Below, piece by piece: positions 1-10,313 of a stretch of 64,000 nt of DNA. How positions within the stretch are numbered: position 1 is the stretch's first letter; each line of letters opens with the position of its first letter. The DNA is taken from the NCBI GenBank assembly GCA_024220525.1, contig JAMYWO010000103.1, positions 1 through 64,000 on the forward strand. The letters are read 5' to 3'. This DNA is from Cochliopodium minus. Lineage: Eukaryota; Discosea; Himatismenida; Cochliopodiidae. Both the position numbers and the translations under genes were made by a program. The notes beneath the pieces are model-generated. The model saw only the letters and a program-made list of their open reading frames with translations. It was not told the DNA's origin and searched no databases.

Positions 1-135
1 AAAAATAAAAAATAAAAAATAAAAAAATAAAAAATAAAAAAATAAAAAATAAAAAAATAAAAAATAAAAAATAAAAAAAATAAAAAATAAAAATAATAAA
101 AAAAAATAAAAAATAAAAAATAAAAAATAAAAAAT
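1..135. repeat. A-rich low-complexity repeat
   Basis: Irregular tandem units of the form TAAAAAA and TAAAAAAA run from the first base to about position 135. No coding signal is visible. It lies upstream of the first recognisable RapGAP exon, so it is either an intron of that gene or the edge of an intergenic repeat. Confidence 0.85.
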
Positions 136-243
136 GATTTCGTTTGAAAAATTTCTTAAAAAATAATTTTATCCAAAAAATAATTTTGTTTAAAAAAAAA
201 ATTTTCTATCCATATTTTCTCATGAATTTTTATATTTGTTTAG

Positions 244-1122
244 AAACCACTCCTGAATTCGAAAAGTTTTTGGAGACACTAGGAAACAAAATCGATATCA
301 AAGTAAAAAAAAAAATATTATCATTTTAGTAATTATAAAATCTTTCTTAGGGTTGGTCTGGGTTTAGTGGAAAACTTTCAGATGAGCACAGGTAATTCAT
401 CAATAATTATTGATTTAAATTTTTAAAATTTTCAAATATTTTTTTTTTTGTTAATTTAACCATTTAGTGCCTACCACACATTTTGGGAAGACTACGAAAT
501 TTTGTTCATCCCAACCACTCTGATGAACCCTCAAGATCAAAGACAATACATAGGAAACTGTAAAATAATGATTTATTTCTGTGAGGGAGATGTCCTACCT
601 AAACAAGAGTTTCGAGGCAAACAAAACTCCATGGCCATCACTGTTCAACATACTGTACAAAAGCCCCTCAATTTGGATTGTTATACTCTTGGTGGATTCG
701 TCCGTAGCAAGATAGACTTTGATCCTCTTTACAGTTCACAATCAATTACTAACAAAAACATTCTTAAAAATTATATTTATGTTTCTATAATAAATGGGAC
801 ACAAGGTATTATTTTTTTTATTTTTTTTTAAAAAATTTTTTTTTAAATTTTTTAAAATATTTTTCTTAAAGCTATCCTTAATTCTCCTCCATTTTTCAGC
901 CGTTTTGCGAGAGCTAGAAAAAACGATTTGAAAGAAGTCGTGGATTATTATTACGGAAAAAACTCCAAGAAGATCGTAGTACAAAACCCAAACCCCGTTT
1001 TTGGAAGTCAAAACTCACTTGATAAACTACAAATACAAAACATCTCCAGCAAATTTTCAAGCATGGTTTTTGGCAGTATGGATATGAATACCATAAAGGA
1101 CAACAAAGAAGATCAAAAATAA
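244..1122 (+). CDS. Rap/Ran-GAP domain protein, 3' part
   Basis: Four exons read through: about 244-302, 351-391, 468-805 and 872-1122 (stop TAA). The conceptual product starts with PEFEKFLETLGNKIDIK, continues through GWSGFSGKLSDEH and FWEDYEILFIPTTLMNP, then RQYIGNCKIMIYFCEG, and ends with a short hydrophilic tail. The order fits the RapGAP catalytic domain: the 'YEEFLxxLG' entry, the TLMP-like segment, and the RHIGND-like helix carrying the catalytic asparagine, here in QYIGN. The family stimulates GTP hydrolysis on Rap-type small GTPases. No start codon is visible. The sequence before 244 is intron-like or repeat, so the N-terminus lies outside the window. The substrate GTPase cannot be read from sequence. 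Confidence 0.8.
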
Positions 1123-1329
1123 AAATTTGTTAAATACGTTATTTAAAATTAACTCTTTTCATGAAACATTTCAATGCTAAATACAAAGAAGTTTTGTTTT
1201 TTTTTTTTGAGAAAGAAACATCAAACCAAAAAAAACTTTAAAATTTTGGAAATAAAAAAAAATTGATAATTTATAACCCTGCACATTTACTTTAAAACAA
1301 TACATACCTCATTTATTTACATAAAAAGA

Positions 1330-4025
1330 ATGAATTTGGAAGAGAAATATAGCCAGAATGAATTGATGAAGATACTCTTGGAAAAATTGGAGATGGATGA
1401 AAAGGATACTGACAAAATACTCAATATATTCATCTTTGGAAGCATCATATACAAAACTGCATCTGAAAATTCAGGTCAAACAAATAATATTCAAGTTAAT
1501 ATACCTCATATTTTTATATTGAGAAAATATCAAGAAATATTATTTTCTATTAATCAATAACAACAAATAAATTTGATTACATATCCACATTTGAAATGGA
1601 ATTTAGATTGTCTATCTATGTATTAAACCGAAATATTAATCATTAATTTCATATATCTTCTTAACGATCAACATAATCAATTTATTGGTATATCATTCAT
1701 TAATTTCCATCTTATTATGTTGCCCAAAAAAAATTTCAATTCAATTTCCATGTACGAATTCATTTTTATGAAATTATTTTTTAAATTTTAAATGTTGTAT
1801 CCAAATTCCTTTATTTTCAAGTTTTCTCAAAAAAGATCTTACTTTTTCAAATTTTTTAAAATAGACATCGATGTATTGGTAGTTATAGAAGACGACTGTG
1901 GACCATTCGCAAAACAACCATCGCTCACAGACAAAAGAAGAGACGGATTGGACGAGATATTGATAGACAAATGCGGTAAGGACGGAGATATCGATTTTAA
2001 TATCGCAACGAGATCTCTATGGAACAAAAGTGTGATCGATCATTCTATTAGAAGTCTCCTTTGCATGAAAATGGAGCAAAAATACAAAATCAAAGAGACT
2101 TTGGTTAGCCCTTTTCTTTTCACCAACTCTTATCTCTTCAAGTCTCTCGGACAGTTTGTCAAAAGCCACAAAAAAAAGTCCAACAGGTAATAAAAAACAA
2201 ATTTCAATAAAAAAAAATTCAATAAAAAATAAAAGTAAATAAATAAAAAATAAAACTATTTTTGAAAAACTATTATTAAAATATTTTTAAAAAAATACGA
2301 TTTTGAACTCTAAAAAATTTAAAAAAAAAAAAGAATATGGAACATGAATGAACGCAAGGCCAAAAAGACGTTGATGCACGCTATGAGACAAGCTTTGTTT
2401 GCAAAACAATTATTGAAAACGCATGGAGATAAGTTTCTGGATTTTACGGAGGGAAATGACTTCTATCGACAGTTTGTCGATCAGTTTGAGGCTGACGGCA
2501 AAAATTCAAAAGAAAAATGGGAAAACACAAAAAAATATTTCGAAGAACATTTCGATCAGATGGTGAAAATAAAAAATCTTTTTTAAATTTTTATTTTTTA
2601 ATTATCTATTTTTTAGTTATTTATTTTTTAGTTATTTATTTTTATTTTTTAAAGTACGAGAGTATACAAAAAGAAATAAATGTATATGAAGAATACAACA
2701 AGTGGGAAGGCCAAGATTTGGTTGTGAGATATCTGTCCAAAGAAGAGAAGACAAGGGAGGAGTTGAGGAGGGAGTTGTCCGTAAGTTGCGTTGAGAGGAA
2801 GTTGACAAAGGCCACAAACAACGAAATCAACGAAAAAAGAAATGAAAACGGATGCTTTTTGCTTGAACTACATGCAGAAAAGTATTATTCATCCAGTCAG
2901 TCCAACATCAACAAAGAATGTAGATGTAGTGCGTTGGTTGTTGAAAATGGGGAATATAGGTTTGCTTGTTTGCCTTTTCCCAATGAATTGAGTTACATAC
3001 ATATCAATCAAAGAATGTACAGCACGATAGCTGAGTGGAAGAAGAAAGAATTGCCGAAGATAAACGAGAAGGCTTTGGAGAGCATTAAATGGGGGGAGGG
3101 TGATTTGAAATGTTACATTAAGCCTAATAGCATTGTCGTCGGGTTGTTTTATTTGCACGAAACTAAAAGCTGGGAGATCGTTGGGTATGTCGAGAGTGCT
3201 TATGCTTATAGTTACGTGAGACGTTTTGATGTCCCTTGTGTTTCTAAGGAGGAGGAAATCTATGAGAGACATAAATTCATCACTTTTCTTATCAAGGACA
3301 AGTTTTGGGTTGATTGGAAAGAGTCTGGGTATCTTCTTCCCGAAGATAATAAGAATGTTTGCTTTCATTTTTTTTATCACCCTGATCTCAAAAAGATCGA
3401 GTATTATTTGGCCCAGAATGTAGATTCTCGCACTGAAATAAACTTTGATTTTGAAAAGTACAAGTGGTGCAGCATCCCTCTCCTTACTACTCTTGAAGCC
3501 AAGATGCCCTCTAGCGAGGTTTTGAGTACTTTGTACAAAGAATTGCTCAACATTTGTCCTCTGTATTCTGAAGGAATCTTGATTGTCGATAAATACAACA
3601 ACAGAATCTCCATCAAACAAGAGTTGTACGATAACATTGAAGATCTTGTCTGTCCCCACATTACCTTCCAATTACAAATCAAAAGAAACATTTTGTTGGC
3701 TCTTTGCATCGATCTATCTGATAAAGAAAAAGATGATTTCAACACTTACTTCCCTTTGATCAACGCCTCTTTTAATGATGTCCTTGATAATTTCTATATT
3801 CCGTATGTCAATAGTATGCAATCCACTTTTGAGAAGATGAAAGATCTTGATGATCCCCATCAAATCAATTCTGTCATCCCCAAGCGCACAGGTTTCAAGA
3901 TTTTGTTCAAATTGAAGAAATATGGCTTCGATCATATCAAGCCCTTTCTCAAGAACATGAACAATCCCAACATCAGGAAAAATTTGATTGAATTGGTCAT
4001 CAATTTCATTTCATATTCAAAATGA
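1330..4025 (+). CDS. Nucleotidyltransferase / RNA-ligase-like fusion protein
   Basis: Exons 1330-1474, 1865-2186, 2334-2562 and 2655-4025 join in phase to 688 residues. The N-terminus looks like a Pol-beta type nucleotidyltransferase: GS at residues 37-38, then D-I-D at 49-51 followed by a hydrophobic strand, and a later D-I-D near 90-92 as a candidate third carboxylate. From about residue 320 the order of motifs resembles T4 Rnl1-type RNA ligases: a strand ending in FACLPFPN, then IKPNSIVVGLFY where the ligase has the nucleotidyl-lysine motif KxDG, a trailing-aromatic helix with LLPED, CFHFFYHP (motif III-like), EGILIVD (motif IV, about 539) and RISIKQ (motif V). The Asp-Gly of motif I is replaced (K-P-N-S), so ligase activity is doubtful. 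The C-terminal ~100 residues are helical. Ligase assignment is from remembered family motifs, not a search. Standing alone on the plus strand between RapGAP and STAT. Confidence 0.65.
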
Positions 4026-4745
4026 AATTTGTATTTATACTCTCTTTTTTATATTAAAGAATTATTTTGGATTTGAATTGGTTGAATGTATATTTCCCTT
4101 TCATATAAGTGAATGTTTCAATTTTTATAAAAATGGAAAGTTCCTTTTAAATATGAATTGGAATGTAGAATTGTTTTAAGGATAGAATAATTAAATCTCT
4201 GATTTTCATTTCTTTCTATAAAGATCTTTGAAAATTTTATATATTTCAAAATTTAAAAAATATAAAATTGGATAATTAATTAATTATTTGATAAAACCAG
4301 AGTATTTTCTTCTTTTTTTGAATGTATTTTCAAGAATTTATCTTGCAATGTTTATTTTTTATTTGTGTCAATTTTTATATTTTATAAAAAATTTTACAGA
4401 AAAAGAAAATATTGGTCTTAGTAACTTTTTGAAACAAGATAATTTGATTATTTTCTGAATTTGCTCAAATTTTGCAAAAATAACAGAAAAAAATTATAAA
4501 ATTTTTTTTTTTTTAGGTGAAAAATGAATTTATAATTTATATTTATTTATTATAAATTTTTTTTTAGTGAATGTGATAATACTGAAAAATAAATAATAAA
4601 AAAAAATAAATTCTCTTTATTATTTATTTTTTCTTGTTTGATAAATTTCTAAACCTATTGTTCTCAAACATATCAAAAGGGAAGTTGCAATATAAAGAAG
4701 CTATACTTGATAGAATAAAAAAGGAATATTATATAAATAATAATA
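4026..4745. other. Intergenic, T/A-rich
   Basis: About 720 nt between two plus-strand genes. It contains homopolymer T and A runs and no phase-consistent exon. It should hold the 3' UTR of the ligase-like gene and the promoter of the STAT gene, but no specific motif stands out. Confidence 0.6.
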
Positions 4746-7397
4746 ATGAAAAAAAAATTGTTAGAAGAAAAAGAATTTCAAGAACCAGAGACCAAAAAAA
4801 AGTTAAAGATAGATGACGATATGATCAAATCATCTAATGCTCTGATCTCACTCAATCCATTGAATCAATCAGGAGACGAACTGTTGAGAAGCGATAACTT
4901 GACGAATCAGAGTATGATAGATGATGATCTTCTGAAGACATCCAATCCAAGCATAAGGATACCAAATAATAACGAAGAAAATAACAATCTGATAACGAAA
5001 TCGATGAACAATATCATCTTGAATGTAATGGAGACCACTTCATCATTCGTGGATTCTGAAATTGAAACATCATCCAACAATCTCACCAATCTATCCAACA
5101 GCGTGGATCTTCAGAGCAGCCAGAATTTGGATTCTCAGCAATTGACATTAACACAGACTTTCAATGACAATAATGATCATATCACCAGTAGCAGCAACAA
5201 TATAATAATGCCAAAAAATATAACTGGCAATATTGGTAGTCTTTATTTATTTTACATTCATCCCTTTGATCACTTTTAAATTTTTTATTTATTCAGGTAT
5301 CATTAGCCATAATAATAGTAGCATCAGTAATGGAAATAATACAATCACTCCTAATAATAGTAATCTACTCACCAATAGCAATATTTTAAGTATTAACAAC
5401 AATACCAACAAAAATCACAAAAACAATGGAAATTCTAATCAATTGCTCACATCTAACATTTCTTCCAGCATTAACAGCAACAATAATAACACCAATCAAA
5501 CACCCATTATTGGACAACAGATCATACAGAAGATGCAGAGGGAGAATCAGGTCAGTCAATTGACTAATCAGAGCACATTGGGTGGTCCAAATCTTCCACA
5601 GGCCCTACATCAGAATCTACAAAATCTTCCTCCCAATTTACAACAAAATCTGATCAATAATGTGATAAATCAGCACATCTTGATGTATCAGACTAACCCA
5701 AATGTATCCCAGAACTTCCTCAACTATATACAGAGCTATCAGCTGAATAATCAGATCAAAGAGGAGAATAAGAGGAAGGATTTGTCACTCTTCAATACTA
5801 AGGTCAAAGAGAAATACGAATCCTTCAAAGAGCTTGAGAAGAAGCAAGAATATTTTTGCAAATTGAAGAATAATCAGAGTCAACAGAATTATGTATCTCT
5901 CAGAAACATGGAAGTGTAAATATCTATTTCTTTTATTGATAAAAAACTTTATTTTTATTTAAATTTATTCATTGACAATTTCTTTATCATAATTTATCAT
6001 ATTCAGACAACAACAAAAGGAATTGGAGATCATCTTGGAACAAGCCAAAAATTTGATGATTTCTTACATCATTGAGCCTTTGGAGCTTTTTGGCATCGAG
6101 GAGATGAAGAAAACCATCAAGATCCAGATCCATCAGATGTATGTCTACCAATCCGAGTTGGACTTTTTGATGAAGAAGGTGATGGAACAGCCCAAGATAT
6201 CAATGGTGGTCAAAAACCAGCCATATCCTTGTGTAGTAAAACAAAAAGAAAAAAAGAAATCCAAAAATAAAAACGATGACAATTTAACGGTTGTCCTCTT
6301 GAAAGGTGAATCCTTTTTTCCACAAAAAAAAATTACTTTTTATTCATTAAACCTTATTTTGAACATTCTTTTTTAAATAGGTATTCTCAGCGAAATTAAA
6401 ACTGATGAGGTGACTGCTAATGTTGTCTTTGAAAATTTTAAACAAGCATCTGCCAATTCCATTATCAACGGTTCTGCACATCTTGTCGACGGAGTGGCCA
6501 AATTCAACAACCTTAGATTCCCAAAGGGAACTGGTGTGAAGATGGTCCGTCTCAATTTCAAGTCTCAAGTCACCATCACAATGACTGTTGAAAATCAAAC
6601 ATTCACAAATACACAAGTTATTGAATCTACTCCAACTGAGCCTTTCATTGTAATGACCAATGAGTCCCAATTTGGTAAATATTTTTATTTTTTTATTAAT
6701 TTTAGTCAGATTTTTTCATTTTTTTTTATTTTTAAAAAATTTCTTTGATTTAGGTGACTCTGCAATGAAGTTGTTGAAGAAATCTGCTTTTTTTAAAGAA
6801 GAGAAAACAACTTGGGCTTATTTTGCTAACAACCTCCAGCTCCACTATCTCTCCGCAACCAGACAAACTCCAAACGAGATCCAAAGACCCCTTTCCCTCT
6901 ACGACTTTGACTATATAAAAACCAACTTTTTCAAGGATAAGCAAGAAGTAGATGGAGACAGCTTCAAGGAGTTGTGGAAGTGGTTCGGAAAAGTTTTGCA
7001 CAAAATTCGTCATCAAAAGCCTATTCCCGAAATGTGGAACAGCGGATTAATTTTCAGTTTTGTTAGTAAGTTACAGGCTCAGACTATCTTGGCTAGTTAT
7101 ACTCCTGGTCATTTTATTCTTCGTTTCAGTGAGAAGAGTGCTGGTCAGTTGGCTCTTGCTTATGTCACTAATGGTGGCATCAAACATTACTTGATTCCTC
7201 CTACTGTCAAGAAGCTCCCTGATTTTTTGAGAGAGAAAGAATCTTGCAAGCATTTTGTTGTTTGTAAGACGGAGTTTAATGTTTCTAACCTTCAGGAGCT
7301 TCCAAAGACTGTCATCTCTAAGGAGACTGCTATTGGAAATTGGTACACTACTAGTGGAACTAAATCTATTACTGGCTATGAGGAATATATGAATTGA
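4746..7397 (+). CDS. STAT-family SH2 transcription factor
   Basis: Five exons (4746-5235, 5297-5915, 6007-6305, 6381-6674, 6754-7397) give 781 residues. The first ~230 residues are Asn/Ser-rich and poorly structured. Next comes a helical coiled-coil-like segment (QQQKELEIILEQ onward), the entry to the DNA-binding domain (ISMVVKNQPYPCVVK ... LTVVLLKG), a linker, and an SH2 domain with PGHFILRFSEKSAG, whose Arg is the phosphotyrosine-binding residue in STAT SH2 domains. The C-terminus GYEEYMN offers Tyr776 or Tyr779 as the phosphorylated tyrosine that drives SH2-mediated dimerisation. The architecture (Asn-rich N-terminus, no metazoan N-terminal domain, tail ending just after the tyrosine) is like dictyostelid STATs. 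Expected to move from cytoplasm to nucleus on tyrosine phosphorylation. The ATG at 4746 follows an A-rich stretch. Confidence 0.88.
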
Positions 7398-7507
7398 TTT
7401 GATTTCAAACTGCTTCCTATTTTAAAATATCTTTATAATTTTTAAAAATAAAAAAAATATAAAAAATATAAAGTATCTCCTTACTTTATTTTGTTGTGGA
7501 TGGATAG

Positions 7508-8131
7508 GGAATAGATGAAGATGAATTCATTTTGGATGAAGAAATATCAAAAAGAAGAGTTTGAGAAATTTAGAGAATAAGAAGCCCAAAAAGGTGGTGA
7601 TTGAGGATAAAATCGATGTTGATAAATTATGGGAAGAGATGAATCAGAATAATCCCATAAAAAAGACAAATCATAATATTCCCAAAGAAAATGTGAACAA
7701 AATCCTAAATAAGGATAAAGAGAAAACTGAAGATAGGTCCACTACTGAATTCAATGATATATTGAGCATAATAGAAAATATGAAGAGAAAGAAAAATGAA
7801 AATATCATTCAAGATTCGGACATTCAACAAATAAAACAAATAAGAAATCAAAGTTAGAGGATATAATAAAGAATAAAGAATCGAGATAGATATTTTCTTT
7901 TATTCATTTTTAAAAAACGGAAGATTGCTGACGAAAAGAAAAAAAACTAATGTATTGGATAGAAATAGGGAAAGATGGAACAATTTTAAGGATTCCAATC
8001 TTTTGAATGATGAGCTGGATTTGCACAAGAAGAGCGAATATTGTTATGTCGAGAAAATGAGCTTCCTTCAAAGAACTGAATTTAAAGAATGGAATAATGA
8101 AATTGAATCAAAGAGGAATAAAAAGAGATGA
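7508..8131 (+). CDS. BCNT/CFDP1 (Swc5-like) chromatin protein, frame disturbed
   Basis: The last exon (about 7924-8131) encodes KKTNVLDRNRERWNNFK, then ELDLHKKSEYCYVEKMSF and EFKEWNNEIESKRNKK. This fits the BCNT-C domain of CFDP1/Swc5, a subunit of the SWR1/SRCAP H2A.Z-exchange complex in the nucleus. Upstream, 7561-7857 is a lysine-rich, helical reading frame, and 7508-7560 in another frame gives an acidic DEDEFILDEE stretch typical of BCNT N-termini. These pieces do not join cleanly: the acidic stretch is one frame off the next segment with no plausible intron, and the GT at 7853 leaves the wrong phase for the last exon. No satisfactory ATG was found. This is either a decaying gene or a locus with small indel errors. 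The domain call is good; the gene model is not. Confidence 0.6.
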
Positions 8132-8507
8132 TATGTGGATATTTTGTTTATTTGTTTTTATCAAATGATTTTTTTAATTAAAGATCATTTTCAATTCAAA
8201 TCTTTTCAAGGGATTAATTATATAGAATATTTTTGTTTATTTTTTTGATCGGCGAGATATATCCATAAAATTTGATAAATCAAAAATTGGATCCTCAGAT
8301 CGTAATTGCTTGATCATCTTCCCAATTGTAAGAATCTATTCGACAAATTTTTTAAATAAAAAAAAAATAGTCACAGAATTTTTTGATTGGTGTTGGTGGT
8401 TAAAAAATAATAGACCCAATAATTATTCCCAACTTGTGATTACCATAATTTTATCACATTTTTGGGTTGCATTCAAAAATAAAAGTAAAAAATAAAAAAA
8501 AAACAGA
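8132..8507. other. Intergenic
   Basis: About 375 nt between two plus-strand genes. An open frame at 8310-8495 lacks any protein-like character. No repeat or RNA gene was recognised. Confidence 0.5.
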
Positions 8508-10249
8508 ATGATGAAAGAAGATATAGAAAAAAATGAAGAGAAGAGCAAATTTGATAAAGTAAAATCATTTCTGAGTGATCATAGGTAAATAACAATAAGA
8601 ATATAAAATTTTTTTTAAACGGAGGAAGTTTTTAATTCGACTGAGGAAAATGAATTGAAAATAAATAAATTAATAAATTTTAAAAGTTTGACTTTGGGTA
8701 TTGCTGTGGTAGCAAGTAAAATAATAATTATTATTTTAATCAATTTTAATTTTGAAAACTTTGGTAGCATTGGCATATTTTTTCCCTCAACCAGGGAGCC
8801 ACAAAGTGTCCAACATATTGATGAAAGTGGGGATTGGAATAGTCTTTTTCATTGACGGAATAAAAATGAAGACGAAAGAATTAAAAGAAGTTAAAAAAAA
8901 AAAAAAATTTCCAAGAAATTATTTACGATTAAATTTTTAAATAGGGATTGTTATTTTGGAAAATGCATATTCTCACACAAGTATTCATTTTTGTGGTAAA
9001 ATAAAAACAATTTTTTTATTATTTTATTTTAAATTTTTATAGATCTTTCCTGCTCTCATCTTTGGATTTGTTTCTCTTGGAAAAGTGGTGATTCCCAATT
9101 CAGATAATCACAAAGCAATTTTGATTGGATTATTGATTTTAGGTATGATTTTTTTTTTAAAAAAAAATTAATCATTTTTTATTTTTTATTTAAGGATGTT
9201 GCCCATGTACGAGTACTTCTTCGTAAATAATTTTTTTTTTATTTATTAAATCAATTAAAATTAATATTTTTTGACAGTGCTATGTTTGCAAAAATGGCGG
9301 GAGGAAATTTTATCGTGGCTTCTTTTAACAGTATCGTTTCCAACTTGGTTGGAGTTTTTCTGACACCTGCTATTTTATATCTTTTGTTACCAGAAAGTCC
9401 CACTACACCTGTAATTCTTTTAAATTCTTTTTAATTTTTTGTAATTTTCTTTTCAATTTTTTAAAAATAGGTTTATAATGTTTTGAGGGATTTGAGTTAT
9501 ATGATCATCATTCCTCTTATAGCTGTAATTTTTATTTTTCTAAAAATTTAAAAATAAATGATAAAATCATTTAATAAAGGGAAAGATAATGGAAGTCCTA
9601 ATTTTACACAAAATCATGAACAAAGTCAATATCCCCTTTGGTTTAATCACAAAATGTAATTCATTTGTGGATATTTTCAAATTTTTTATTTTTTTATTTT
9701 TTTATTCAGTTTTGCTTCTATTTATCATCTGGACAATCATTTCGGATACATTTGCATCAAAAGTTCACGAAAGTCTTTCTGCATTAACAATCTTGTTTCT
9801 CTTTCTCTTTCTCATTTTCGTTTACTACTTAATGATATTTGTTGGGATGCTCCTCAGCTTGATCCCAGGTATTGTAAGGGACAGAGGTGACACTGTCGTT
9901 TTAATAACAGTTTGTACTTCAAAGAGCTTGGGAAATGGTAAAAAAAAAAATTAAATTAAAATCCATTAAAATAATAATTATTCTATGAAAAGCAATTCCT
10001 ATGATTGCTATTATGTTTGCTGGTTCTCCTGATGTTGGTCTTTATCAAATACCTTTACTCATTTTTGGACGTAAAACTTTTTTTTTTTAAAAAACTAATG
10101 TTAATCTCAATTCTTATTTAGCTCTTCAAATAACACTTTCTGGTATTATGAATGGCTTTATTAAGAAATGGAGATACAAAGATCCAAAGCTTCAACAAGA
10201 CATTTTGTTTGAAGAGGGAATAAATGACGAAGAACAAAATCTCATTTAG
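8508..10249 (+). CDS. SLC10A7-like (bile acid:Na+ symporter family) membrane transporter
   Basis: A multi-exon gene with about ten introns, starting at ATG 8508 (a second ATG follows directly) and stopping at TAG 10247-10249. Exon pieces read FFPQPGSHKVSNILMKVG, IGIVFFIDGIKMKTKEL, IFPALIFGFVSLGK, GCCPCTSTSSAMFAKMAGG, FNSIVSNLVGVFLTPAIL, VIIWTIISDTFAS-like helices and SKSLGN/AIPMIAIMFAGS, ending in a charged tail (WRYKDPKLQQDILFEEG). The order matches SLC10A7/P7-type proteins: an early FFxxGxxxKTxEL motif, a Cys/Ser-rich crossover loop before the AxxAGGN helix, and a late family of short helices. Family members sit in ER, Golgi or plasma membrane and are linked to calcium and glycosylation homeostasis. 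The junction between exon 1 and exon 2 (about 8560-8625) is ambiguous. Convergent with the next gene, 64 nt away. Confidence 0.7.
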
Positions 10250-10313
10250 CAGAACAAATTTGAATTGTACAATAAATTAATTTTATTTTCAACAAAATTT
10301 TTTTTTTTGTTTT

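Noticed and set aside
144-329. Frame starting at 144 in front of the RapGAP exon
   Set aside because: Its first 30 codons are Lys/Phe/Ile homopolymer-like; the coding part begins after an AG at 243, so this is an intron plus exon.
2889-3671. 260-codon open frame antisense to the ligase-like gene
   Set aside because: Mirror of a well-supported exon; hydrophobic/Leu-rich by chance and with no start context or family pattern.
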